Shown here piece after piece: positions 8,455 to 18,400 of a stretch of DNA of 64,000 bases. Within the stretch, counting starts at the first letter, position 1; every line of letters starts with the position of its first letter. The notes below the pieces were generated by a model. It did no database searches. It had not been told where the DNA came from and was given only the letters and a program-made list of their open reading frames with translations. The stretch covers positions 186,001-250,000 of the forward strand of contig JBGAGG010000005.1 of the NCBI GenBank assembly GCA_044226845.1. Direction: 5' to 3'. This DNA comes from JAFDZO01 sp044226845 (GTDB taxonomy: Bacteria > Bacteroidota > Ignavibacteria > Tepidaquicellales > Tepidaquicellaceae). The translations under genes and the position numbers were made by a program.

Positions 8455-10281
8455 ATGATTAAAAATGTAAATTTAAAATCAACGCAGCATTGTTCTTTAT
8501 TATTAGTAATATTATTTTTTTTGCTGCTTTGTAATGAATCCAAGCCCCAAAACGCAACAGCAGTTTTGGATTTGAATACAGTTGTTAATCCAAACACAAA
8601 ATTATTGTTAGGGATTACTTTTGATTCGAGAACGGGCATGCTCGGAAATTCCGGTCCTGTCGGATATTTTAATACAAACGGAACTATTGTTTCAGGGCTG
8701 GAAACTATTTTCGGTGATTTTCCGATTTACTCGCTCCGTTATCCCGGAAATGGAATAGCTTTTGGTTTTGACTGGAAAAGATCTATCGGCTTGCCGGCCG
8801 CTTCAAGACCTCCGCAAAATTTGCTGGGTGCACTTGGCTCTTCTCAGCCTGTTATTTATGGATTTGATGAGTTTATGTCCATGATTATTAACAGAGGAAT
8901 GTCTCCCTTAAATATGCAGATAATGGTTCCAATCTATACCACTTCAACTATACTTGATTGTGCCCGATGGAATGCGGATTGGGTTGAATATGCAAATTCA
9001 TTACATGATGGCTCCAATATAAATGGAGGAATTGACTGGGCTGCAAAGCGCGATTCAAACGGAAGGACACTGCCTTATGGGATTAAAATATGGAATATTG
9101 GAAATGAACCGTGGACTACTCAGGAGTATGGCCAGACGGATACAGGATGCACAAATTTTTTAAGAGCAGTAACTCCGATAATTGATTCAATGCGTGCAGT
9201 TGACCCGACTATAAAAATTACATTACCGACAGTAGGAAATGCAAACTCCGGATGGAATAAAACAATTAAAAATAGCTCATTGGTGGCACAAGGAAAAATT
9301 TACGGAATTTCTCCACATTATTTCCCGAATGAAACTGTCGGAGGTATGCGCGTTTCAAATGTTGAAAGCGTATTAAAAGTTTTATCAGATACTATGTCTA
9401 GACACGGCTTAAAAATTATTTTGGGTGACTATGCGCATAATATTCCTGATAATCCCACTATACAACAAGAAAATTTAGCCATGCAGTGGCAGGGAGCAAA
9501 TCTTTGTGTGGATTTCCTTCTTTTGATGAGTCAAATTAGTAATGTTGAACGCGTAAATTTCTGGATATATGGACTGGCTCCTGCAGTATATCATCCAATT
9601 AGAATAAATTCATTTGGTAATTATACTTTGATGCCTGCTGCACAGATCTATAAAAAATTATCCAATGTTATTTTGGAAAAATCCATTTCAGTAGCAAGTT
9701 CTTCCCCAACAGGAAGTGACGGAAACGCTTATGCTGTAAGAACAGGAGCATTTGCTACAGCATCGCTTTCGAATGTAAATGTAATTTCAGTCAACCGCGA
9801 TTTAATAAAAACTGTTCCCCTTCAATTAAGCGGATTAACAGGTTACAACCTGACGGAATCAAAAATTCTGACTGCTTCAGGCCCAACAGCTGAAACAATA
9901 ATAGAGAACAATATTACAGCGGATAGTACGGGAAAATTTTCTCTAACGCCAAGCAGTGTTTTAATTTTAAAGTACACTAAAAATTCAGTTAACATAGTTG
10001 AAGCAGGGATTCAATCTAAATTTGAGCTGAACCAGAATTATCCTAATCCGTTCAACCCGACTACTAAAATAAACTTTTCTCTGCCTTTGGATACTAAAGT
10101 ACTGCTGAAAGTATATGACCTCACAGGCAGAGAGTTATCTACACTGATTAATGGCGAATTAAAACCGGCGGGTCACTATAGTATTCAATTTAATGGTACA
10201 GATTTTGCAAGTGGGTTATATATTTACCGAATTCAGACTGATAAAGGATCCGTATCTAAGAAAATGGTTCTGGTTAAATAA
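8455..10281 (+). CDS. Secreted GH51-like glycosidase with T9SS tail (paralog)
   Basis: 608 residues with an ATG start and a signal peptide ending near 'SKPQ'. The barrel region is strongly similar to the preceding gene along its full length: 'NIGNEPW' with acid/base E218, 'GISPHYFPNE', and again Asp (D325 in 'LGDYAHN') where a GH51 nucleophile Glu would be expected. The beta-sandwich ends 'TPSSVLILKY' and is followed directly by the sorting domain (521-608); the FnIII-like module of its paralog is missing. Tandem duplication with later loss or gain of the module is the simplest history. The role is probably hemicellulose-type polysaccharide breakdown or binding outside the cell. Confidence 0.75.
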   Translation: MIKNVNLKSTQHCSLLLVILFFLLLCNESKPQNATAVLDLNTVVNPNTKLLLGITFDSRTGMLGNSGPVGYFNTNGTIVSGLETIFGDFPIYSLRYPGNGIAFGFDWKRSIGLPAASRPPQNLLGALGSSQPVIYGFDEFMSMIINRGMSPLNMQIMVPIYTTSTILDCARWNADWVEYANSLHDGSNINGGIDWAAKRDSNGRTLPYGIKIWNIGNEPWTTQEYGQTDTGCTNFLRAVTPIIDSMRAVDPTIKITLPTVGNANSGWNKTIKNSSLVAQGKIYGISPHYFPNETVGGMRVSNVESVLKVLSDTMSRHGLKIILGDYAHNIPDNPTIQQENLAMQWQGANLCVDFLLLMSQISNVERVNFWIYGLAPAVYHPIRINSFGNYTLMPAAQIYKKLSNVILEKSISVASSSPTGSDGNAYAVRTGAFATASLSNVNVISVNRDLIKTVPLQLSGLTGYNLTESKILTASGPTAETIIENNITADSTGKFSLTPSSVLILKYTKNSVNIVEAGIQSKFELNQNYPNPFNPTTKINFSLPLDTKVLLKVYDLTGRELSTLINGELKPAGHYSIQFNGTDFASGLYIYRIQTDKGSVSKKMVLVK

Positions 10282-10295
10282 ATTACATAAGATAG

Positions 10296-10334
10296 ATAGC
10301 GGGTGCAGTGTTTTTTTCTTGCCCGCTATTTTTA
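10296..10334 (+). terminator. Hairpin terminator after the glycosidase pair
   Basis: ATAGCGGG (10296-10303) pairs with CCCGCTAT (10322-10329), with an 18-nt loop, followed by TTTTTA. The loop is large, so efficiency is uncertain. Confidence 0.5.
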
Positions 10335-10350
10335 AAAACATAACCCCAAA

Positions 10351-10479
10351 ATGAAAACAAATTTAGACGACTTTAATTACAGTAAACATAGCTTTCGGGA
10401 AACACCATTTTTGAAGGAAAAAATTCTGCTTGTCGTAGGTTTATCACTTCTTATAATCGTTCTGGTTTTTACTAACTAG
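10351..10479 (+). CDS. Small single-pass membrane protein, 42 aa
   Basis: ATG at 10351 to TAG at 10477-10479 encodes 42 residues. The first 24 residues are polar/charged; the last 18 form one hydrophobic segment (ILLVVGLSLLIIVLVF) ending 'TN'. It starts 22 nt after the preceding hairpin and lies 56 nt before the MFS gene, so it may share that transcript. No family is recognised. The clean amphipathic layout favours a real small membrane protein, but no Shine-Dalgarno is seen. Confidence 0.4.
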   Translation: MKTNLDDFNYSKHSFRETPFLKEKILLVVGLSLLIIVLVFTN

Positions 10480-10535
10480 AATATTACATTACATATTGTA
10501 TTGACCTTCCGTACTTTTTACAAACACATTTCACT

Positions 10536-11714
10536 TTGGCTTCCAAAATCTTTACAAGAACGGTATGGATACTCTGCTTTGTCAGTCTGTTCAATGATAT
10601 TGCAAGTGAAATGCTGTACCCGATTCTTCCTGTTTATTTAAAAAATATCGGCTTCTCAATTTTTCTTATCGGTTTACTTGAAGGTCTGGCAGATGTAACC
10701 AGCGGACTAAGCAAAGGATATTTTGGTAAGCTTTCAGATGCCTCAGGGAAAAGACTAATTTTTATACAAAGCGGATATTTCCTTAGCGCACTTGCAAAGC
10801 CGATGATGGCAATATTTGTTTATCCTGCATGGATATTTTTATCGCGCACGCTGGATAGGTTCGGAAAAGGCTTGCGCACTTCAGCGCGGGATGCAATGCT
10901 TTCCGGTGAAACGACTAAAGAGAATAAGGGAAAAGTTTTCGGAATGCACAGAGCAATGGATACGGCAGGCGCTTTTATAGGTCCCATTTTTGCTCTCGTA
11001 TATCTTTATTACAGACCTGATGATTATACTACGATGTTCTTTATTGCATTTGTGCCGGGAATGATTGGCCTTCTTTTGACTTTTTTGATAAAAGAAAAAA
11101 AGATGCCTCCGGTTGAAAAGATAAGTTATAACTTTCTTTCATTTTTAAAATACTGGAAAAATTCTCCTGCCGAATATAAAAAAATAGTTATCGGATTTTT
11201 ATTTTTTGCTTTGATGAACAGCTCGGATATATTTTTATTATTAAAAATAAAATCTTTAGGCTACGCCGATACATATGTTATAGGTGCTTATATCTTCTAT
11301 AATTTTATTTATGCAATTGCATCGTATCCTATAGGTATTTTGGCAGATAAATTAGGTATGAAAATAGTTTTTATCGGAAGCCTTATATTGTTTTCAGTGG
11401 TATACTTCATGATGTCGATGGAACTAAGTTTTATATTTATTGTTATAGCTTTTATAATCTACGGAGTTTTTGCTGCATCTTCGGAAGGAATTTCGAAAGC
11501 CTGGATAACTAACCTTGTTCCACAAAATCAAACTGGTACTGCTTTAGGATTTTTCCTTTCTTTCAATAGTATTTTTGCGATGCTGGCAAGCGCTCTTGCA
11601 GGTTTATTATGGAGCAGCTTTACGCCGGGGATAACATTTGCGGTTTCATCTATAGGAGCATTGATTACCGCAGCTTATTTCGGTTTTCTGCGAATTAAGA
11701 GAATTGAGGGTTGA
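10536..11714 (+). CDS. MFS transporter
   Basis: 392 residues from a TTG start with about 12 hydrophobic segments. N-terminal features typical of a major facilitator subgroup are visible: 'FNDIASEMLYPILPVYL' at the start, 'GKLSDASGKR' (the loop 2-3 signature), and 'DRFGKGLRTSARDAML' after TM4. The second half contains a 'GILADKLGMK' loop, the internal repeat expected of the 6+6 fold. The family includes drug or metabolite exporters; the substrate cannot be told from sequence. It sits alone between the small membrane protein and rho. Confidence 0.85.
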   Translation: MASKIFTRTVWILCFVSLFNDIASEMLYPILPVYLKNIGFSIFLIGLLEGLADVTSGLSKGYFGKLSDASGKRLIFIQSGYFLSALAKPMMAIFVYPAWIFLSRTLDRFGKGLRTSARDAMLSGETTKENKGKVFGMHRAMDTAGAFIGPIFALVYLYYRPDDYTTMFFIAFVPGMIGLLLTFLIKEKKMPPVEKISYNFLSFLKYWKNSPAEYKKIVIGFLFFALMNSSDIFLLLKIKSLGYADTYVIGAYIFYNFIYAIASYPIGILADKLGMKIVFIGSLILFSVVYFMMSMELSFIFIVIAFIIYGVFAASSEGISKAWITNLVPQNQTGTALGFFLSFNSIFAMLASALAGLLWSSFTPGITFAVSSIGALITAAYFGFLRIKRIEG

Positions 11715-11904
11715 GTAATTTTATCCCTTGAAATTATTAACGTTTTGTGATAGTTTTAGTCTAACATCAATTAACTCATCTATTACTTTCTTACTTATTA
11801 AACTTTAAGATTTGTTAATCGCCCAATAAAAAAATCTATTTTATAATTTTATAAATTAATACCCCATCATTTTAATCCCGCTAAAGGATATTCAAAACTA
11901 ACCA

Positions 11905-13227
11905 ATGGATACGAAAACAACAGACACAAGAACTAAACCCGCATCTTCTTCAAATGGATTTACGCCTGATGCAAAGTCAAAAAACGTTACTGATTTAAAA
12001 TCAAAAAAAGTTGCTGAACTTATCGACATCGCCAAAGGACTTGGAGTTGCAGGTTACAGTGATTTAAAAAAACAGGAACTGATTTTCAAAATTATCGAAG
12101 CTCAGACTAAGAACGACGGATTTGCATATGCTGTAGGTGTACTTGAAGTACTGCCCGACGGATACGGATTTTTACGCTCAGTAGATTATAACTATCTTCC
12201 CTCACCAGACGACATTTATGTTTCACCTTCACAGATAAAAAAATTCTTATTAAGAACCGGTGATACAGTCAGCGGCCAGGTTCGTCCTCCTAAAGAAGGC
12301 GAAAGATTTTTTGCTCTATTAAAAGTAGAAGCAGTTAACTTCGAGAGCCCTGATACAATAAGAGACAGAATTTTATTTGATAACCTTACACCTTTATATC
12401 CTAACGAAAAATTAAATCTTGAAACTGCTCCCGGTGAATACGGAATGAGAATCATGGATTTGTTTACTCCGATTGGAAAAGGACAAAGAGGTCTTATTGT
12501 TTCTCCTCCGAAAAGCGGTAAAACAATTTTGCTGCAGACTATTGCTAACAGCATAACAAAGAATCATCCTGAAGTTCACTTAATAGTTTTACTTATCGAT
12601 GAAAGACCTGAAGAAGTAACGGATATGGAACGCCACGTTAATGCTGAAGTAATCAGCTCAACATTCGACGAACCACCGGAAAGACACGTACAGGTTTCAG
12701 AGATAGTTCTGCAAAAAGCAAAAAGATTAATAGAAGCAAAAAAAGATGTTGTAATATTACTTGATAGTATTACCCGTCTTGCAAGAGCTCATAACACAGT
12801 TATTCCGCACAGCGGAAAAATCTTATCGGGTGGTGTTGATGCAAACGCATTACATAAACCAAAAAGATTCTTCGGCGCTGCAAGAAATATTGATGAAGGC
12901 GGAAGCTTAACAATTATTGCAACTGCGCTTATTGAAACAGGCAGCAGAATGGATGAAGTTATCTTTGAAGAATTCAAAGGAACAGGTAATATGGAAATTG
13001 TATTGGATAGAAGACTATCCGATAGAAGAGTATTCCCTGCAATCGATTTGAATAAATCAGGAACAAGAAAAGAAGAACTTCTTATGACAAGCGAAACTCT
13101 TACGAGAGTATGGCTGCTGAGGAAGTTATTATCTGAATATAATCCGGTTGAAGCAATGGAATTCCTTCTCGAAAAAATGAGAGGAACAAAATCCAATAAA
13201 GAATTTCTCGCTTCAATGAATTCGTAA
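11905..13227 (+). CDS. rho: Transcription termination factor Rho
   Basis: 440 residues, close to the usual Rho length. It has an N-terminal 'LKSKKVAELIDIAKGLGV' Rho_N helix module (about 30-70), an RNA-binding cold-shock-like domain with 'EVLPDGYGFLR' (about 80-150), and an ATPase core with Walker A 'PPKSGKT' (201-207), Walker B 'VVILLDSITRLARAHN' and the R/Q-loop region 'SGGVDANALHKPKRFFGAARN'. It forms the hexameric RNA helicase that ends transcripts. A short Ser/Thr/Lys-rich tail (about 25 residues) precedes Rho_N. The RNase E/G gene follows 140 nt downstream on the same strand, so both may be co-regulated. The 190-nt upstream gap shows no recognised leader structure. Confidence 0.97.
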   Translation: MDTKTTDTRTKPASSSNGFTPDAKSKNVTDLKSKKVAELIDIAKGLGVAGYSDLKKQELIFKIIEAQTKNDGFAYAVGVLEVLPDGYGFLRSVDYNYLPSPDDIYVSPSQIKKFLLRTGDTVSGQVRPPKEGERFFALLKVEAVNFESPDTIRDRILFDNLTPLYPNEKLNLETAPGEYGMRIMDLFTPIGKGQRGLIVSPPKSGKTILLQTIANSITKNHPEVHLIVLLIDERPEEVTDMERHVNAEVISSTFDEPPERHVQVSEIVLQKAKRLIEAKKDVVILLDSITRLARAHNTVIPHSGKILSGGVDANALHKPKRFFGAARNIDEGGSLTIIATALIETGSRMDEVIFEEFKGTGNMEIVLDRRLSDRRVFPAIDLNKSGTRKEELLMTSETLTRVWLLRKLLSEYNPVEAMEFLLEKMRGTKSNKEFLASMNS

Positions 13228-13367
13228 CGTATTTAAATCTCTTACACAAAAGAGATAAAAAATCGTTCTCTAAAATAAAGAAGGTTTTTATAAAACCTCA
13301 ATACTATGATTTTTAACAATTTTTACTTATCACCATCTGATTTGATGATTTGAACTAACGACACACG

Positions 13368-14984
13368 ATGAAAAAAGAAATATTAATTAATGCAACATCT
13401 GATGAGACAAGGATAGCGATTACGGAAGACGGCAGAATAGCCGAACTTTTTTTAGAAACACCCGAAACAGAAAGAAACGTAGGTGACATTTACCTAGGCA
13501 AAACAGGAAAAGTTATACCCGGTATCCGGGCTGCTTTTATTGATTTGGGGTTTCCGCAAGACGCATTCCTTCATTTTTCAGATATCAGTGATTCGCTGGA
13601 TGAGTACTCTTCCATTATCGGAGATGATTCCGACTTCGACGACGAAGACGATGATGAAGAAGAGGAAGAAAAGCCGCAACAACCGCAGGCTAACGGCAAT
13701 CGAACAAACGGCAACCGTCACCATAACAGGAACGGTAACAGAGCTCCCGCAAAAGAAATTAATCTCGAACGAGGTCAGGATATTGTCGTTCAGATTACCA
13801 AGGAACCCGTAGGTAAAAAGGGCTTCCGCGTTACTTCTAAAGTATCAATACCGGGAAGATATCTTGTGCTTATGCCTTTCGGCAGCCGCATAGGTATATC
13901 TAAAAAAATATTTAACTCTAAAGAGAAAAGAAGACTAAGAACATTGGTCAGATCTGCTTTGCCAAAGGGCTTCGGAATAATTATCCGCACAGTTGCTATG
14001 GGCAATGAAGATAAGCTTATCTTAGATGATTTAAATAATCTCATTAATACCTGGAATGAAATTTCAGCAAAGCTTAAAACAGAAAAACCTCCTACGCTTT
14101 TATACAAAGATGCCTCGACTTTAAATTCAGTTATCCGTGATTTATTTCGTGAAGATGTTAACAAAGTTATTGTTGACTCCAAAAAACTTCACAGGGAAAT
14201 AATCACTTATCTTGAAGAAACTTCCCCCGAATTTTTACCGAGAGTACAGCTTTACAGCGGCAATCAGCCTTTATTTGATTCCTATAATGTAGAGAAGCAG
14301 ATACAGGAAACTATGCGCAGGAAAGTCTGGCTGAAGAACGGCGGCTATATAATTATAGAAGCCACTGAAGCAATGACAGTTGTCGATGTGAACAGCGGCA
14401 AGTATGCAAAATCGAAAGATCAGGAAGTAAACTCTCTTGCTACAAATATCGAAGCGGCAATTGAAATTGTCCGCCAGGTAAGGCTTAGAGATATCGGCGG
14501 TATTATCGTTATAGATTTTATCGACCTTTACGATGACAGGAATAAAAAGAAACTTTACGAAGAAGTAAGAAAAGAATTCAGAAAAGACAGAGCGAAAGTA
14601 ACTGCTCTGCCGATAAGTGATTTCGGTCTTTGCCAGATTACAAGACAAAGAATCCGACAGACCATTATTCATTCAGTATCCGATACCTGCATGATGTGCA
14701 AAGGCTCGGGAAGAATATCTTCACGCGCAGGATTCCTTACACGTCTTGAAAGAATATTACAGCGCTATAAAGGCGGCGATAACGGATTCTTCATTACATT
14801 AAAAGTTAATCCTTATCTGAAGTCGTATCTTGAATCAGGTTTTATCAGCAAGGTTATGAAGATGTCGATGCAGTACATGATATGGATTAAACTCGAAGAC
14901 GATGAATCTCTGGCATTTGATGATATAAAAATCATTTCTAAAAAACAGAACGGTAAAGATGTAACAGAAGAATACGACCAGTAG
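13368..14984 (+). CDS. rng: Ribonuclease E/G family endoribonuclease
   Basis: 538 residues, RNase G-like in length but with an insertion. The N-terminus (MKKEILINATSDETRIAI) and the S1 domain match the family. The S1 domain is interrupted at about residues 85-130 by an acidic run (DDEDDDEEEEE) and an Asn/Arg/Gly-rich stretch. Catalytic aspartates are D340 ('VVDVNSGK') and D383 ('VIDFIDL'), with the same 43-residue spacing as D303/D346 of E. coli RNase E. The Zn-link 'CMMC' lies at C441 and C444. It lacks the long C-terminal scaffold of RNase E. Role: endonucleolytic RNA decay and rRNA processing. Confidence 0.93.
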   Translation: MKKEILINATSDETRIAITEDGRIAELFLETPETERNVGDIYLGKTGKVIPGIRAAFIDLGFPQDAFLHFSDISDSLDEYSSIIGDDSDFDDEDDDEEEEEKPQQPQANGNRTNGNRHHNRNGNRAPAKEINLERGQDIVVQITKEPVGKKGFRVTSKVSIPGRYLVLMPFGSRIGISKKIFNSKEKRRLRTLVRSALPKGFGIIIRTVAMGNEDKLILDDLNNLINTWNEISAKLKTEKPPTLLYKDASTLNSVIRDLFREDVNKVIVDSKKLHREIITYLEETSPEFLPRVQLYSGNQPLFDSYNVEKQIQETMRRKVWLKNGGYIIIEATEAMTVVDVNSGKYAKSKDQEVNSLATNIEAAIEIVRQVRLRDIGGIIVIDFIDLYDDRNKKKLYEEVRKEFRKDRAKVTALPISDFGLCQITRQRIRQTIIHSVSDTCMMCKGSGRISSRAGFLTRLERILQRYKGGDNGFFITLKVNPYLKSYLESGFISKVMKMSMQYMIWIKLEDDESLAFDDIKIISKKQNGKDVTEEYDQ

Positions 14985-15010
14985 AATTTTAAAGTCTATA
15001 TATAATAATC

Positions 15011-15048
15011 AAAAGCTTATCAATTTTATTATTGATAAGCTTTTTTTA
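15011..15048 (+). terminator. Rho-independent terminator after rng
   Basis: AAAAGCTTATCAA pairs with TTGATAAGCTTTT around a short AT loop, followed by an uninterrupted T run. A strong classical terminator that separates rng from the next gene. Confidence 0.9.
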
Positions 15049-15068
15049 TTTTATTTAAATTAAAATTC

Positions 15069-15446
15069 ATGAATAAAGTTAAACCCATCTTCAGAATTTT
15101 TGATTACAAGAAAGCGATTGAATTCTACGTAGATTTTCTCGGATTTAAAATCGACTGGGAAAATCGGGGAGACGACGGTAACGCTCCCGTATATATGCAG
15201 GTTTCACGTGGAGATGTGACCTTGCATTTATCAGAACATCACGGAGATGCATCTCCCGGCTCAAATATTTTTGTTGAATACAATGATGTAAGAGAATACA
15301 ATAAGGAATTACTTGCTAAGAATTATAAATACAATCGTCCCGGTGTTGATGAAACTCCATGGAACTCACTGGAAATGAAAGTGCATGACCCTTTCGGTAA
15401 CAGGATTTCGTTCAACCAATACCTCGATAGCAGAAACTCTGACTAA
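15069..15446 (+). CDS. VOC (glyoxalase/bleomycin-resistance-like) protein
   Basis: 125 residues. Two beta-alpha-beta-beta-beta modules are visible: 'RIFDYKKAIEFYVDFLGFKIDW' opening the first, and 'EMKVHDPFGNRISFNQ' closing the second, as in bleomycin-resistance-type members. 'VTLHLSEH' supplies the strand with a conserved His. Members bind or modify small molecules; the particular ligand is not predictable. It lies between a terminator and a convergent large surface-protein gene (10 nt apart). A ParB-site-like sequence falls inside it at 15200-15215. Confidence 0.85.
   Translation: MNKVKPIFRIFDYKKAIEFYVDFLGFKIDWENRGDDGNAPVYMQVSRGDVTLHLSEHHGDASPGSNIFVEYNDVREYNKELLAKNYKYNRPGVDETPWNSLEMKVHDPFGNRISFNQYLDSRNSD
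15200..15215 (+). promoter_or_regulatory. Possible parS-like site (imperfect)
   Basis: GGTTTCACGTGGAGAT matches 12 of 16 positions of the bacterial parS consensus TGTTYCACGTGRAACA, with the left half nearly perfect. It lies inside the VOC gene about 5 kb from parB. A partial match of this kind could be chance. Confidence 0.2.
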
Positions 15447-15456
15447 GATGTAATAA

Positions 15457-18400
15457 TTAAAAGAACGCCCTCACTTCTGCTCTGCCTGTATGAACAACCC
15501 TTCTATCGCCTTCAATTCTTCCGTCGTAATTAAATGATGCCTGAATATTTTTGCTGATGCTGTAATCAAAAATTCCTCTCCAGAAATAACTCCTGCCGTC
15601 AACTCTTCCATTTGTTAACTCAAAAGGAATTGTAATCTGTGAATTTGATAATCTTATCTCATCTCTTTCAAGCTCAATTCTTACTCTGCCCAATGATGCA
15701 AAAGAATAAATAACTCTGAATATCTGCTGATTAATATCTGCGCTGTTTGATGGTGTCGGGTAAAAATCATCCGCTCTCGTAAAATTCAGAGTGAATCCGC
15801 TTTCAATAACCTGTATAGGTCTGTATGAAAAATCAAAATTAATTCCGTCTGAAATAATATTTCTGTTTCGGACTGATGTCACAGGTGCAATATTCCTGTC
15901 AGTCTTATTTAAATATTCAATATTAGTTGTAACATCTTTTGTTAATCCGACTTTAAGCTTTGCCGAGCGCTGTATGCTAAGCAATCTTTCATTACCGCTT
16001 GTGTACTGCGTAAATCCTTTCTGCTGAATATATCTTAAACGAAGCGAATACTCAGGATTGAATTCAAAAAAATTAACATCCTGCTGAAATACCTGCGTAC
16101 CTGCAAGCGTATTGCTGTCATTTAAAAATGTTCCTGTATGCAGGAAATATAAATCATCCGTATTGGGATTTTTACTTTTCTCATCTATTCTATAATAAGA
16201 TTCGAGGGATAAGTTGTTCAATACTTCGTTAAAAAAATTATTGTTGTTTAACGATAGAAATCTTGACGGCCTGATTAATAAACGCGCAGAGGTTTTTACA
16301 TCTACAATAGGGAAGAGCTGGTCAGTCGGCAGATTTATTTTTACGTAATCTCCGTCGTTGTTTGTTGCTAACTGGAACTCGTTTTCATCCTGCAAGCCGT
16401 TGCTGTTTAAGTCTCCCAGGTAAACATAGTTTCCCTGTCCGACAGGTACTTTGATAAATAATTTTTCTATCTTAGCTGTTCTTTCACTGGAGATATTATA
16501 TAGTAAATCAGTTTGAATTCCGGAATTAAACGGGTCAATTCTCATCAATGAATTTACAAGTATGCTCTGGTTATCAGAAAACCCTTTCTGAATGTAAGCA
16601 TCAGAATATTTTTTATCCCTTATGGAAATATCAAATGAAGTATTTAGCCATTGCAGCCCGTTATATTTTAAGCCGTAAACCTGCGTATACGTTTTTGATT
16701 CATTCTGCATTACGCCTAAATCAGTCAGGTCATCATTGCGGAAATTGAATTCAGCATACAATCCCAGATTGTAAAAATTATTTATGCTCAGTCTTGGCTT
16801 TACTTCATTAAATGCAAAGCTGCCGAATCTCACACTATCACCGAACACTCTCTGCACATTATCATTTCTGTTTTCACCCTGATAAGTTACTTTAAACTCG
16901 AACGAAGTTGGAATATCTTTTTGTATATTTGCTGTCCTGAAAAAACTTAATGAAGCATTTTGTTTTATCCAGCGGCTCTTGCTGTTATCTATGTAATAAT
17001 CGGAGTTAACGATGTCGATATTATAAGTTAACTCAGGTAAACGCAGTGAATCATCTCTGAATGAAATCCCTGCATTTGTACGGAGCGCATCAAAAAAATC
17101 TCCGCGCTTCAGCTGGCCGAACAATCCCCGTATTTCAAAATTATTTGTAGGACGGACAATTAAATTCCCTTCCCGCAATTCTTCAGTTGCATTGGAAGAA
17201 TCCTGAATGTCATAGGTACGGATAAACTCAACTGTGTTAATTCTATCAAGTGATGTGAATGATTCGTTTACATATCTTTCCTTCAATGAAAAATCCAGAC
17301 TGTGAAAATTCATTCCGAATAAATTCACTTTCTCTCTTTTAAATCCTATCTCGCCTAGTATTGCCGCGCCTTTTGTATCGATGAACGGGTCTTGCGAAAA
17401 TTTATTCCGGTTCAGCAATGAATAAGCCGACTCCACATTAAAATAAAATTCTTTCTTCGGCGATGAGAAATATGTTAAGTTCAGGTCTCCCATCTGATAT
17501 GCCGTGGGAATGGGAATAAAAACAATAGGAGCATAATTCCCCTGGTTTACCCCCACAAATGTATACTCATAAATTGTTTTCTTTATGTAATCGCCAAAGC
17601 CGTTTCCTACCAATGAAAACGCTACATTATAAAGCGCATCGGGATTACCCGGAGCATATCTGTAAATTGTGTCTCTCACAGTTCCTATCAAAGTATCGAC
17701 AAGAATGTATAAACCTTTACTGTTGCCGAGGGAATCAACTCCGGCAAAACTAATACCTGACCTTACTGCTTTATTTCTGTCTGCTCCTGCCTGCGATAAA
17801 ATTTGCCTGTCTTCATCCGTTAAATCAAAATCAATTGTTTTATCTATATTATCATTTTCGTTTACATAGGAAGCCTTCAGAAAAATTTTATCATCCAGAA
17901 AATTCCATTGGTTCCTTCCTGAAATAAGTGAGCGGGAATATTTTCTATCGGAGTATTCAAAGTCTACCGTGATACGTGTAGCGTTTGTAATAATTCTCCT
18001 GCTGGTGAAAGTAATTTCTCCTATTCCGTAATCGATTGTATAATCTGCCTGATCGCCGCGAGTCATAGCGATACCATCTATGTAAACTCTTTCCGTTCCC
18101 GAGAGAACCAGGATATTAATTTCATTCTCTTTGCCGGTCAGCCTGTATGGTCCCTGCACTCCGTCAACGCCGTTGAATTTATTTGTGTTGAATTTACCTC
18201 TACTTATTGCCCCCGAAAGCTGTGCATCGCCTAATCCGTAATCGACGTATCCCTTCACACCCTGAATTTTTCTAGTGAAATTTGCAAACTCAGTGTTAGT
18301 GAAATCAACGTTAATATCACCCAGAGTACCTACAACATTTTTGCTCCGCAGTTCAATAAAAACTTTATCAAGCTCCTGCAGCTTCTGCGTATTTCCTTCA

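Noticed and set aside
14271..14672. 133-codon frame opposite rng
   Set aside because: It overlaps the well-supported RNase E/G gene completely, with no features of its own.
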